A stretch of 64,000 nt of DNA from Ostrinia nubilalis (GCF_963855985.1 NC_087095.1:15820001-15884000), one strand, 5' to 3'; positions 1 through 11,529 are shown, counted from the first letter of the stretch. Notes: generated by a model not told the origin, from the sequence alone. Numbers and translations: made by a program.

Positions 1-517
1 ACGATCAAAACTTTTGTTTTTATTGGGAAATGTTCTTTTACTAAAATAATTTTGTAAAAATGTTATTTCATAAAGACGTTTACCTATTTACCGAAATCAA
101 ATATTTATTTTCTAAGGATAAAATATTTGTATTTTTGTAAGGCTCTCCATTTCGTTATCGAAGGTAAAAGACGATGAACGTCCCGGATGTTCCCCGATAT
201 TATTTCACATTGTCGTCAAGCCACGCCCGTTATCACATAGTTATCAGCTGACAGTGAGGTTGGTCACTTACCTTACCGCAACGCAGTGGAAGATTATTGT
301 TATTGTGAATATTGTAAACAATGTTCGATTACATCTGTGATGAGTATTTAGGCACCTAGTGAGTTTATCAAATGTCAATTATTTTGATTTGCAGACATTG
401 TTAATTAACTACATGTAGATTAAAAGTGTCGAAAACAAAAGAAAAGCTATATTAGCCATACTTTTCTTCATATTTAATAATAATAATAATTAATAAATAT
501 CCTTGGACATTTTACAC
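1..517. other. AT-rich host DNA, no feature recognised
   Basis: No open frame with recognisable protein similarity and no repeat that I can name. A short TAA-rich run lies near 478-495. Probably intergenic or intronic. Confidence 0.5.
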
Positions 518-713
518 TGCGCTTCTAGTCCCATACTAAGCAAAGCTTGTACTATGGGTACTAGAAAACGGATATAAACATACTTAAATATATTTTTTTT
601 GTAAATACTTACTTATTATACATAGAAAACACCCAGTCCAATACAAAACAAATATGTCCATGCACACATATGTTTGTACTGTGCGGGAATCGAACCACTA
701 CACCAAACGGCCG
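518..713 (-). mobile_element. tRNA-derived SINE, minus strand, internally shortened
   Basis: Read on the minus strand from about 713, the sequence has an A-box-like TGGTGTAGTGG followed directly by a B-box GGTTCGATTCCCGC (683-696). It then runs into a tail whose wording (GTATCCAT/ACCCATAGTACAAGC-type) is very common in lepidopteran genomes. In intact SINEs of this type the two pol III boxes are separated by about 30-40 bases, so this copy seems to have lost the intervening tRNA-like part. The family assignment is from memory. Ends are approximate and no target duplication was identified. Confidence 0.55.
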
Positions 714-1432
714 ACTAGAATTTAATAGCATACATAGCACACACGAACACAATTCCGTTTTCAGATTAGACGTCCATTTTAAGACATTAAAAGGACAGAG
801 ACAACCGAGACGCTAGATCGCGATCGTTAAGCCATGTATTCATTAGGCACCATTTGTTGATAAACACTGTTTATAAACTGTTCATAAACAATGTTTCATA
901 ATCTCTGTAAACAGTTTATAAACAGTCCATAAACATAGGTGATGAAACATTGTTTATGATACATGTTGCCGTGCTCCCCGCTATGAGTGGAGAGCAAGTG
1001 TGGACGGCCAAGTTTCAGAAACCTGTGTTTATGGTAGACTTGTTTCACACTAGTCATAGACAATTTATCAACAAATGTTGCCTAATGAATACATGGCTTT
1101 ACTTGATAGGTCTCTGCGGTCGCAGTCTCCCGTGTTGGTCTCTTGTCTCGGTCGCTTGTCACAGTCGCAGCACAAATCCTTAAAAACGAACGCAGAGATC
1201 TATAAATACCTATTGCTAGAGTTTTGCTGCCATAGTTTCGCTACGACGGTGTGTTACTAGCATGAACGCTACATTAAATACGAACTGGTACTCGTAATAA
1301 CGTCAAACTGGATTGAGCAGGTCCGGGTGCAGGACACGGATGTCGCGCGTCCTTGCACTTGCAGCCGCGCCTACGATACTCGCAATACGGATATTTCGAG
1401 CATAACTCTCCTATTTGTTTGGTACGTAATCA
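714..1432. other. Host DNA with a TGTTTAT/ATAAACA-rich inverted repeat
   Basis: The only structure seen is at about 857-960. ATAAACAATGTTTCAT (from 881) is answered by ATGAAACATTGTTTAT (from 943), with further TGTTTAT/ATAAACA copies between and around them. These match the forkhead-box core. Short open frames here have no recognisable similarity. Confidence 0.4.
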
Positions 1433-1574
1433 AGGTGGACCGACGACATCGTAAAGGTAGCAGGGAAGCGCTGGATGCAGGCCGCTACCAATCGATCAAC
1501 GTGGAAAGCATTAGGGGAGGCCTATGTTCAGCAGTGGACGTCCTATGGCTGAAACGATGATGATGATGATGATG
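1433..1574 (+). mobile_element. RTE-like LINE, 3' end only (copy 1)
   Basis: A 39-codon frame from 1433 to the stop at 1550-1552 is the extreme C-terminus of a LINE reverse-transcriptase polyprotein. It reads RWTDDIVKVAGKRW, then WMQAATNRSTWKALGEAYVQ and QQWTSYG, and is followed by a GATGATGAT tail. Three related copies lie at 6261, 8584 and 10092. All are short 3' ends, as expected for 5' truncation during target-primed reverse transcription. I recognise this tail as an RTE-type lepidopteran LINE from memory; the clade should be taken as likely rather than proven. Confidence 0.7.
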
Positions 1575-2101
1575 AAATACGTTTGTTTCGACTTGAAATA
1601 GTTACTACTCTTCAGACAGTTTATCAATAACTCATTTAGCCCATTGCGAGCGAGTTTAAAATCACAAGGTCATAAAAGTAATTTATTTTCTGCAAATTGG
1701 CTTTAAAAAAAGCTTTTATAGCTTTATTAAGTGCTTCTGTAGTGAGCAGATGTGCCGCAAGGCCCACGAAGGCTGTAGTCGATATAATAACACTCATATA
1801 CCAATAAAACGTGTCTAATCTTTTACGTGTGCATAATTATAACTTTGCAATATGCATTTTATTAACAGCTAGTGTCTGCCTAATAATGATCGTAACTGGC
1901 TTCGAACAGAAAAAAGTAAAAAATATGACGCATCGTAAAAACGCTCGCGTTCCACAAAAATCAATCATCAAATGAAGACGAACTCGTCTAACAAAGTAGT
2001 CCACTGTCTACGACACTTTATCTATTATTGTGTTGCCTGGCGCCTATTTATATTTATTTGCACGCAACGTGTGCTTGCGCGTCGCAGACATATCTAATAC
2101 G
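1575..2101. other. Host DNA, no feature recognised
   Basis: AT-rich sequence without a convincing frame or repeat. The end is more CpG-rich where it meets the MITE that starts at 2105. Confidence 0.4.
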
Positions 2102-2104
2102 TTA

Positions 2105-2460
2105 GAGCCAAAGCACACGATGCATTGCGACGTTGCGGCGGCGGTGCGACTGCGACACTGCGTCGTTTTCTATATTTTTTTATGACGCGACGCAGTGCAC
2201 CGGATTAATGGGGCCTCACCCTTACATAGAAAATATCCGCTCGATACGGCAAAATCTTTGTGATTTTTTTTATCCACAACGAGGAGGCTCTTGGCCCGTA
2301 TCTCACCTGATGGTAAGTGACGATCAGGCCGAAGGTGGAAGCGAGCTTCACCCGGAATCCTCAACCACCGAGGAACTGGCTATACCTCTAACTGCCGGAA
2401 CACAATAATGCTGTTAACATTATTAACGGCGCGCCGCAACGTATCGTGTGCTTTTGGTTC
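2105..2460. mobile_element. PIF/Harbinger-like MITE, interrupted by another repeat
   Basis: The left end GAGCCAAAGCACACGATGC is matched in inverted orientation by the right end, which reads GAACCAAAAGCACACGATAC on the opposite strand. Both ends continue into similar CG-rich sequence (GTTGCGGCG). TTA flanks the element on both sides (2102-2104 and 2461-2463), a 3-bp duplication typical of PIF/Harbinger elements (TWA). The left half also contains a secondary GCGACACTGCGTCG / CGACGCAGTGC hairpin. Bases 2264-2407 inside belong to another interspersed repeat, so the element appears to have been a nesting site. There is no transposase frame. Superfamily is inferred from target size only. Confidence 0.5.
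2264..2407 (+). repeat. Interspersed repeat with CTGATGGTAAGTGACGATCA core (copy 1)
   Basis: Begins with a T-run and contains TATCTCACCTGATGGTAAG and GATCAGGCCGAAGGTGGAAG. A second copy lies at 17494-17565 and continues at 19241-19293, where a 1.7-kb element splits it. This uninterrupted copy therefore gives the pre-insertion sequence of that target (GGCCGAAGGTGG at about 2328-2339). It resembles the 3' part of a widespread lepidopteran retroposon; I cannot name the family. Confidence 0.55.
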
Positions 2461-2463
2461 TTA

Positions 2464-2940
2464 GTCTGTTCTCTGCACTATCGAAAAAATATAGAAACTG
2501 TAGTAGTAACGTTTATGTCGATATTCTGTTTCGTAAAGGGCAAAAATCACGGACCGTGAAGTACTTTTCCTTGAGGCTTCAATATGTAACGCCCTTTGTT
2601 CGAAGTTATGAAAGGGAAGCGATGATCACATTACATAGCTATTTTATTTTAGTGCAAGTTACAAGGTTATATGTACGAAAACAATGCCAATATAATCATA
2701 AAATTCATTTATTTTCTGGAAATATTATACTTTAAAAAAAGCGCTTTTAAATGTCCTAGTTCTATTTTAACCCTGGGATTGCTTCGGGACAATTAATGCG
2801 CCGTTGTTGAAAAAAAAGTAGCGCAAGAAACTTCATCTTTCGGTCACCAGATCAGTCACCAGTGGGACCACACTAAAGAGATTTGGTGATTGGCACAATA
2901 CATCTATCACAATTTTAGCTGGTAAGTGTCAAATAACTAC
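2464..2940. other. Host DNA, no feature recognised
   Basis: AT-rich. A 95-codon open frame over 2448-2735 has no recognisable domain and looks like chance. Confidence 0.4.
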
Positions 2941-2943
2941 TAA

Positions 2944-3061
2944 GGCTGGGTTGCACCATCTTACTTTAACTTTGACAAACGTCAAAAATCTGTCAAACTC
3001 CATACAAAAAGCACCGGTTATCGTTAAAGTTACCGTTAAAGTTAGGTGGTGCAACTCAGCC
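2944..3061. mobile_element. 118-bp MITE with GGCTG ends and TAA target duplication (copy 1)
   Basis: The ends are GGCTGGGTTGCACCATCTTA and, inverted, GGCTGAGTTGCACCACCTAA. TAA lies directly outside both ends (2941-2943 and 3062-3064). Because the flanking TAA is a direct and not an inverted repeat, it is a target duplication rather than part of the ends. The core contains ACTTTGACAAACGTCAAAAA, shared with copy 2 at 16688-16805, which is also exactly 118 bp. A 3-bp TAA target fits PIF/Harbinger, but no transposase is present to confirm it. Confidence 0.65.
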
Positions 3062-3064
3062 TAA

Positions 3065-5693
3065 GTATTCGATTAATGTAGGTATTTCATATTAAGAAGT
3101 GAAAATGGGTTTTTCCTTTGTTATTTTCAATAATCCTAAAAAACCCGAAGTCATAAGCAATAATCCTATTGTTTTGTTTATATTAAATTGGAAAATGAAA
3201 TTATTGCAAGCCATTATCCAATCCTTAGATTAAGGTTTTTATTATTATCGGTACCTTTAAGTAATGATAAAAATAGAATCCTAAAAGATATTATAGGCGT
3301 GTCTGTACATGGAATGCTGTTTATGCATTTTTGGAAAGTAGATGTACTATTTAAAGTACAAGCCAATTATTTTAATACGCTTCAGAATGCAAATGTTTGG
3401 TAATGTGATATAACTAGTTCTACAACATTCTTATGAGGCAAGGACGAATACATTTTCGGCGTCTACTTGTGTGATCTCAATCTTTATTTCGAGCAAGTAC
3501 ATTTATATTTATCTTGAAAGTAGATATTCAATTGATTTTGTCGCCTTATCTGAACTTTACTGATAAAAGATAGAAGTAATTCGTATGTGGGCAAATAAAT
3601 ATATGAAATTGTGTAAATGTTATTGTAGGGGGTTATCTTTAGTTATTATTGATATGATTCAGTTTTTATTTAAAGCTAGCTTTTGCCCGCAACTTTTACT
3701 AAGTAGATTTTCATCTGTAGGTAACGGAATCGCAATTTTATGGGTTTAATTAATAGTATTATCACAGAATAAGTAATAGTACCAAGGTATTATGCAGAGC
3801 TCTATTATTTTCTAAAAGAGGAGTAGTAATTTTTAATCTAACACCTTATGGTGTAAGTCTAAGTACTAAGTCTCATCAGAATATGTCCAGCCATTTCGTA
3901 AACTACCATATATGCTTTTTTTGGCATAGTACGGTAAAATTTTAACATGCAAACAGACAATTGAATTTTATTTATTTGTGTAGACTTGAAATCGGTGCCA
4001 AGTCCAACAGGTAATAGGCAGAGATAGGCTAAGTTCAGTGCCGCTATCATTCGTGTTTCGAAATAATGTAAGTATGTCTTTTATATTCAATCCGTTTTAG
4101 ATATGTCTATCTTTTGTTTGTTTTCGAAGTTCGTTTTTTTAGTTATGTGATCACAAACGTATACTCAATACAGTCGACAGCAAATAAAGGTAAACTTAAG
4201 AAGCGTTTATTTAGCTCTAATAAGTGCGACTTTGCAACGACAATTTATAGCCAGATGCAGAAACAGAATCAGAATCAAAATCATCATTTCAAAATCAGCA
4301 CTGTCCTCTGTTGCTAGTAGGAAGAATAATGACCTTCTTAAAGCACATGACTAATCGATAAACGTCAATATTTATCGATTTGGTCTAAATAATTGTCCTA
4401 ATTTAAATACTTACCTATCACAGAAATGTCAAAACAAAAAAAGTTAACGCCGCACCTAAGAATTTATATTCCTTCCTTAAATGGAAATGTCGTGTTACCA
4501 TCCATCTTGGTTTCCTTATTCTTCTGAAGCCAAAAACAAATTTAAATTTTCATTTTATTTCTTTTTAATACAGCAATTAGCAAACACGAGCCTGTGTTAG
4601 GAGTTTGAGATGAGTGATTGTATGCAACCTCTTAAATTGTTGTTATTGAGACGATTTAAAAAAAAAGTACATTCTGATGTACTGTGCTATTAGAAGAACG
4701 GTACCACTTAAAAGAGTCATAAGAGGTCTAATTTAAAACAAATAATATAATTAAAATACCAATAAGTACTATGGGCTAAAATCTTATCTTTTAGTGTGCA
4801 ATGTTTGTAATATGTGTGAAATAGCAATATTTTATTCATCAGCAGGCTCAGCAAGTAATGTACCACCCTTTAATGTAAATTATTATTTTTATAGAGATAA
4901 GAAAATAAGTTAGTTATTTCAATTCTTTGCTAATATAGGCTCTATAAATTGCCAACCTTACAAAATTCAAAAAAACCTTATAGGTAACTTAACATAGTAA
5001 CATTCTTAGATAACAATGACGGTTCATCCACACTTTATCTATACTTGTTTACATGACAACACCTTATTATAGCTATCTCTATATTGCCGAGGTAATTTGA
5101 ACCAAAACAATACGGTATAAAGGTTAAACTAATTTTTACGAGTTACGTGTCAGTATTTTGACATCTACGTACGTATTATATCTAAAATAAACAAATTAGA
5201 GGTTAATTTGGTATTTTTAAATCGCTCTTAATTATTGACATACCTTTGTCACGCATAAATATAGTAAAAATTTATATATTTTTATGTAAAGTGAGGTACC
5301 TATAATGTGCTCTGTATCTATAGACTGTTCAGGCAGTATATGCTTTCTTAGAAAATTACGATTAATTAATATACTATAATAATATCTAAAGAAGAATCAT
5401 GCCACTGCGTTTAGATATACACAGACAACTAATACAGCAGGAAAACTGCAGACCTACTTATTCTTAACTAGGCACAATACAATGCCTAAGTCCGCCTTTT
5501 ATTAATACACTTGGTAACATAATATTATACTGAATAATTATTATATTACCTTTAAATAGAACATAGCAGATGTATGACGTAAGTAAGTGGTATTTAATAG
5601 AAATAACAATGTATTATTATTGTCATCTTTCACAAGATGTTTCAATATAGGTAAGTAAAATAAATAGGCAATATCATAATTATAACTTCAAAC

Positions 5694-5696
<3 letters not shown>
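3065..5696. other. Long AT-rich host stretch without genes
   Basis: No coding similarity was found in any short frame. A perfect 10-bp inverted repeat AATCGATAAA / TTTATCGATT with an 8-base loop lies at 4353-4380. Around 3672-3700 the sequence TAGCTTTTGCCCGCAACTT resembles the start of a common lepidopteran repeat but is too short and degraded to call. Confidence 0.45.

Positions 5697-5767
<71 letters not shown>
5697..5767. repeat. (AG)n microsatellite, about 35 units
   Basis: Uninterrupted AG dinucleotide run of about 70 bases. On the minus strand it creates a spurious Ser-Leu repeat frame that should not be taken as a gene. A short perfect hairpin, CATTGCTTT / AAAGCAATG with an AAAA loop, follows at 5808-5829. 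Confidence 0.95.
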
Positions 5768-5769
<2 letters not shown>

Positions 5770-6260
5770 TTATCGTTTCTCATTGTACTAATGCTTTCTT
5801 TCATAGTCATTGCTTTAAAAAAAGCAATGAAAATAATTAATGCTAAGTATGTGCAATGACTGACAATATTTTTTCCTTTTACGTAAGACTTTCTAATTTT
5901 ATCTGCGTACATTGAAATGAGTTTTTTCCTTGTTTTCCTTTTAGTAAATAGAGCATTTGACGAAATAAAATGCAAATACCTAAAGTACGTCCAACGAGAA
6001 GCGATACCAAATGTAATTAAACCCAATGTCATGGGTGAACCCGTCTGACTTTGAAATATTTTGGCGGGAGAACGAGACATTACGACAAATACACAAGATG
6101 GGAAGAGACAGAATATATTGTCAACTAGACAGTCGTATCGACCTTTTGTATCGATGCTAGTTGGCCGTACTTTACCTACATTGTTCAAGGTTGAAGCAGC
6201 GTAACCATAACATCGAGGTCTTAATCACTAAATCATCATTCTGATACGACAATCTGTCTA
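5768..6260. other. Host DNA, no feature recognised
   Basis: Apart from the small hairpin at 5808-5829 nothing stands out. Confidence 0.4.
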
Positions 6261-6412
6261 CCCACAAGGTAGGCAGAATGGCCTCATAAAGGTTGCAGGA
6301 AGGCGCTAGATGCAGGCCGCTGCTAATCAGCCAATCTAGAGATCATTAGAGAAGGCCTATGTTCAGCAGTGGACGTCTGTGTAAAGTGGATGAAATAATA
6401 ATGATGATGATG
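6261..6412 (+). mobile_element. RTE-like LINE, 3' end only, decayed (copy 2)
   Basis: From CCACAAGGTAGGCAGAATGG to the GATGATGATG tail this matches the 3' end seen at 1433, including GCAGGCCGCTGCTAA and GGCCTATGTTCAGCAGTGG. Substitutions and small indels break the reading frame. It is older or more decayed than copy 1. Confidence 0.65.
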
Positions 6413-7744
6413 TTATAACGACAATCCGTTTGCCGGTCAAGCCTGTAATGGCCCAACTAAACTCAAAACAATTACGCCCATATTCACAATCATTACTATG
6501 AGGTTTCACAGTGCGCGCGGACGCATAGGGTCACAAACAAACCAATCACAGAGTTCTATGCAACGCTGTGCGTTCGATTTGCTGCTTCACTTAAGCAAGT
6601 ATAGTTTGTGAATACGAGTTTTAGCCAATGTCAGAATGGAAGACCATAATTGCTTTAAGTTGATTTAGATTGGTTCAAAGGAGTTAAATACAATATACAA
6701 AAATCTATCCTAACTAGGCCTTTTCAGTTGCTTGATAAACTATTTTTTTAATTATTTATTTTGGTTAGCGATTTTAATTACCACCTACATAGTCTGTTGT
6801 CAGACACGATGACAGTGCGGTGTGATAACAGCTGATACCTACTCCACTCACGTGGCGATAACGTTTCGATTGGCGAAAACATTGTTCGCGATCGAGCTAT
6901 CTCGCTAGCCCTCTTAAACGAGCCATAATGGCACGTGAATTATTTATCATAGGGCCACGTTTAAGCGTAGTGCACTCGACCCATTGGGATATTTTGTGCT
7001 TCCCTATTCCTTATTTCTCATCTTCCACAAACATTGTATCCGTTTATTTATTTGTACACCAACAGCACATGACAATGTTACATCCATTGCAATGAATATG
7101 CGATTTGTCGGACAACCTCTTGAATATTATGAGAGAGTAATCGCTTGTATTTTCACCAGGCATAAATATGACTCGTGTTGTCTTTTATCCCGTAGTGAAT
7201 ACTGGCATTAAATAAACATTATGTAAACACATAGTTACAAGTACGATATTTTATAGATTTCCTGGTACTGAAAATCGGATAACAGACGGAAATGTTTTTA
7301 TTAATCATCATCTAACATACAACAGATCTCTTTTAATTAATAAATACTTATGATACAGAGAAGAAATGATGCAAAAAAATTGAATCCAACCGTAAATAGG
7401 TATCCCGTTAAAAATACAGGAAAAGGAAGGCCATAATGCATAAGAAAAACATTGCCTTCCTTTTTAACGTCAGGCAATACACAAGGAACATTTTTAAAAA
7501 CAGGAAACGTTATATTAATGTTACAAGTATTATTAAAATAACATCCGTCCTAAAGATAATACTGCATAGGCACATAAAGTTGAGTCTAATCAAATATTTG
7601 CTTTGCAATATACAGTTAATTGAACGACATAAAAAGATAACTACTAGGATATGAAGCTATTATATAGCTGAGCTTATTGAATAAGAATATCCATTGCAAA
7701 TAAATCGGGAAGAAATTGGTTCTACGCGTTTTCGCAACACTTTT
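6413..7744. other. Host DNA, no gene recognised
   Basis: A more GC-rich patch at about 6810-6960 (CGTGGCGATAACG, GCGATCGAGC) contrasts with the AT-rich surroundings and could be regulatory, but there is no direct evidence. Open frames at 6984-7211 and 7436-7654 show no recognisable similarity. Confidence 0.4.
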
Positions 7745-7925
7745 CATTTTTGCTCTGCACTCGTAGCGTGATGGTATATGTATAGTATAGCCTATAGCCT
7801 TCCTCGAAAAATGGGCTATCTAACACTAAAATATTTTTTCAAATCGGACCGGTAGTTCCTGAGAGTAGCGCGTTCAAGTGAACAAACAAACTCAAAGATC
7901 AGCTTTATAATATTTGTATAGATTT
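7745..7925 (+). repeat. Lepidopteran interspersed repeat ending in TTTGTATAGATTT
   Basis: Contains AAATCGGACCGGTAGTTCCT, GAGAGTAGCGCGTTCAAGTG and AACAAACAAACTC, and ends with TTATAATATTTGTATAGATT. I recognise this wording as the end of a very frequent lepidopteran repeat of retroposon type. The start is vague and there is no coding capacity. Confidence 0.55.
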
Positions 7926-8583
7926 CACACTAAACTACAAAGACAATATCAAAGTATGCGTCAGATATGCTGTGTCTGTCATTAATTAACAATACCATTT
8001 GCTGAAATGCCGCCATTTGGCTGAAATGAACGAGTATAAAAATATTTGGCGATAGGCAAACTATTACGAGTAGATTTTATTTTAGAACATTTCAGGATTG
8101 CTACAGTTTACATCAATGTTTATAAAAGACGATAAAATCAATAAAACAACACTCGATTCCCTCTTATCAAAGCAGTGTATGATAACATTAGTGTAATGAG
8201 AGAAAGTTTACATTTTACCTACATTATTTTGTTAACAAAAAAAATCTAAATATAGTATTTGTGATGTGATGCAGCCAATGCACCGGTAGCCAAAAAATTA
8301 TGAAACAAGTTAAATACAATCTAAGAAGCATGTATAAGTCATATCAGTGGTATAACACTGAAAATACATATTTTATTTTATATTAAACATTTCAACCTGA
8401 ACTAATTTTATATTTCTGTGCGGACAAGCAGTCACGAGCTAATAGAAACATCAGGCGAACATTAAAACCGTCCATGACTTTCAAACGTGCGTTGATAAGA
8501 GCCCGGCGATCCGATAACACATTATTAACGGCTCCGTAACAATACTCAATCCGATGTTGGTATTTTCCTTTAAATAATAAAAC
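7926..8583. other. Host DNA, no feature recognised
   Basis: AT-rich sequence without repeats or frames that I can support. Confidence 0.4.
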
Positions 8584-8698
8584 TACGATCTAGTGAAGGT
8601 CGCGGAAAGTACTTGGATGCGGGCAGCGTAGGACCGGTTGTTATGGAAATCCTTGGGGGAGGCCTTTGTCCAGCAGTGGACGTCATTCGGCAGAAACG
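8584..8698 (+). mobile_element. RTE-like LINE, 3' end only (copy 3)
   Basis: Matches the other LINE tails through GGATGCGGGCAGCGTAGGAC, GGAAATCCTTGGGGGAGGCC and GTCCAGCAGTGGACGTCATT. An in-frame TAG replaces one codon, and the trinucleotide tail is missing. Its wording differs from copies 1, 2 and 4, so it may come from another subfamily. Confidence 0.65.
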
Positions 8699-10074
8699 TT
8701 TGAATAAAACACACAAAACAAATCTCAAAAGGCCTTACATCAGGAGTGTTGGACAACACGCTTAATTTTATCTATACTCAACATCCAATAAACCGCACCT
8801 TCCGCGACGCGAACTTTAACGATTTTCTTCTGACACAATCATGGTACCCCAACAAAATTAGTGTTATTTGAAAGCCCAATAAATATCCTTAAAGAAAAAC
8901 ACATTTAATTTCTTAATAAATGATTACCATATACCATAAATGTGACTTGAAAAAATACCTCACTTTGGGCCCACCTATGGGATCAATTAGACCAATTTTT
9001 ATGGTTATAAAACCAAATAATGATTTCACGTGTCCTCTTTAACAGATGGATAGCAATTAAACCCAACTTAACAGTTTTATAGCCATAAAAGTTGGCTCTA
9101 GCGTAACTACCCATTTTTTGAAGAAGTGACTCTGGATCCTTCTAAAGATACATTTTTGGGGTAAAAACCTTTCCTTTAATAAAATGAAGGTTAGAACTAG
9201 GCTTTTAAATGGTACCAATATTGGTGGGAAGTGGGGATGCATACGTTTGAAAATGCTTGTCGCGGGAGGTGCGATTTATTTGACGTCGAGTGTATCTTTA
9301 TAAACAAAGATGACTTTTCAGTTGAACTACACACGTCTCCTTTGATGAAAATAATAATTTTGTGTTAAACTTTTTTAGGATAAGTTTCTTTTGATGCAAA
9401 TATAAGATTGTAACGACAAAGTGTGATTTAAACTATTTTTTTTCCCACTAACAGCGCTGTAAGATCTTATGCGACAAATTATTATGAGTCAACAGGAAGT
9501 AGTATTTTAGAAGTTTGGTTCAGAGTCTTAACAGATAGGTACTGATAGTGTGACTCACAGAATGATAGTGTTCCATACTAAGGTTTCCTTTTCCTTTCGT
9601 ATTACGTATTTACCCTGTAAATTGAAATAATCGGTCATGTACGCATGAATGCATTTTATACGATAAATTCAAGGTTAATAGGAAATTTTGGATGATAATG
9701 CGATGAAATGCGTCCGCGCACCGATAAGCTAAACTTGTCGCTGGTGCGTTACCTTGAGATTGACTGCATCGTTTTTGTTGCGGCAACATTTGACTGCTAT
9801 TTTGTGGAATTAATTCGGTGACAAATGTTATGGAAAGGTACAGTAGCAGGAATTGGACTGTATATTATTATGCTGTACAATATTATTAGAAGAGAATAGT
9901 TTGTTTACAGCATGATTACTAATGTATATAAAGATATCATACCGTTGTTACAAATACACCGTTCTTGTTAAAAACGGCAATGAGCGATCTTAAAGTTACA
10001 AAGCATTCTCTACCAGACGACTGGGTCAAGCAGAAATAGACGGGAATATAGAATAGTCGGGTGGTAAGTATTAA
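8699..10074. other. Host DNA, no gene recognised
   Basis: The 61-codon minus-strand frame at 9057-9242 has no recognisable similarity. Nothing else was seen. Confidence 0.4.
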
Positions 10075-10230
10075 TCCACCGTCCACCCACAAGGTGGACC
10101 GACGACCTGATAAAGGTAGCAGGAAGGCGCTGGATGTAGGCCGCTACCAACCGTGCGATGTGGAAGTCATTGGGGGAGGCCTATGTTCAGCAGTGGAAGT
10201 CCTGTGGCTGAAATGATGATGATGAAGATT
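10075..10230 (+). mobile_element. RTE-like LINE, 3' end only (copy 4)
   Basis: From AGG at 10092 the frame reads as in copy 1 (WTDDLIKVAGRRWM), then meets a TAG stop in place of one codon. It resumes with a clear LGEAYVQQW and a stop at 10209-10211, followed by ATGATGATGA. All four LINE tails in the window lie on the plus strand. Confidence 0.7.
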
Positions 10231-11084
10231 AATTATCAAAATCTTTAGAAGTAGGAAAATTAAATCGACAACACGTCAGACATTTTTTTTCCAAAACAGC
10301 ACGTATTGCAACCTGATTTATGATGCCATAATGTTTACCTTGAATACCATCGTCTGTACAATAAATACATACTTACTACAGTAATGAACTCAATAACCTG
10401 TAGTAGCTCACATTTAAACGCGAGTAAACACTGGAAAAAACCGAAAACAATTTATATTCGTCTCAAGAGTTGAATAATAAAAAGAAGAGCGCACTCAAGT
10501 ACAATCCAGTTGGTGGTTTAATTTAATTATGTGCAATTAAATTGACTTGTCATGTACTGCCTAAAGCTAAGATTTTATAAATAGGCTGTAGCTATTTTCG
10601 GAAAATTTTCCATTTCGTTTCTTATTTATATACATCGAACGTCAAAGACTAAAGAATAAAAACAATGCCTATTTGGTTACAAGTGTTACAACATAGTAGG
10701 TAAGTACTTCATTATATGTTACAATGTACTCGTAGTACCTATATTAAATAATAATGAAACTTTCCGTACAAACTTCCACAACCGCAACCAACAAAAGAAC
10801 AAAAGACAACTAATATATTTCCCTATGGGAGACCCTTTATTATCCCCTTCTCTGAAGTTGTCACCGCAAATAAGGGACGTGCACAATAAGGGTTAATATG
10901 AAAAGGAACCATGGAAACATCAACTCGATTCACAATGACAACTATACTCGTTAAAAAGTTTTAACAAGGTGTACAATAGTTTGAGAAGTTAATTAATTAT
11001 TTGAATTATTATTGATGATGTAAAGTAGTTATTAATAATGATGTGTCACCTGTAAATTAAGTGCCTTGATTCGTAACATCAATG
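10231..11084. other. Host DNA, no feature recognised
   Basis: AT-rich. No supported frame or repeat. It ends at the target duplication of the next element. Confidence 0.4.
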
Positions 11085-11263
11085 ATGATAACCATAGCTG
11101 GGCACCGTTAATCAAATAGTTAACTTCGTTAATCGTTAAACCGTTAATAAAAAAATTAACTTCGTTAAACGTTAAAACGTTACATTGCGCAAGATTTAAC
11201 GCAAGTTAACGTTAATCGTTAATCCGTTAACACATAATAATAAAACGAAAAAAATAATTGTAT

Positions 11264-11363
11264 GCAAGGTTCAAATAATTTCGAAAGCTTGTACCTATCG
11301 CGCATGGAATTTATTCCTCTTTTATGTTTGCGCTACAAGCTTTCGAAATTATTTGAACCTTGC
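11264..11363. repeat. Perfect 30-bp inverted repeat inside the hAT-like element
   Basis: The left arm 11264-11293 (GCAAGGTTCAAATAATTTCG then AAAGCTTGTA) is perfectly complementary to the right arm 11334-11363, with a 40-base loop. Pairing continues imperfectly outward through an A-rich / T-rich pair. It may be a remnant of another element nested within the transposon. Confidence 0.8.
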
Positions 11364-11529
11364 TTAAGTACAATTATTTTTTTCTTTTTAGTACAACTGC
11401 ATTTCAGAATAAAAGCTTGTTTTAAAAAAAGTTTTTTAATTAACTATTATAATTTTATTTTACACTTTTTAGTAGTAGGTATCTCAATCGATTATTATTT
11501 TCCAATGTACATACATAATATCAATATTA

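Noticed and set aside
683..712. Functional tRNA gene
   Set aside because: Only adjacent A- and B-box-like words exist, without a cloverleaf; this is a SINE head.
1327..1560. 77-codon open frame over the LINE tail
   Set aside because: It is out of frame with the real LINE C-terminus, which reads in another frame from 1433.
5694..6188. 164-codon minus-strand open frame ending in a Ser-Leu repeat
   Set aside because: The repeat is the (AG)n microsatellite read as codons; the rest has no recognisable similarity.
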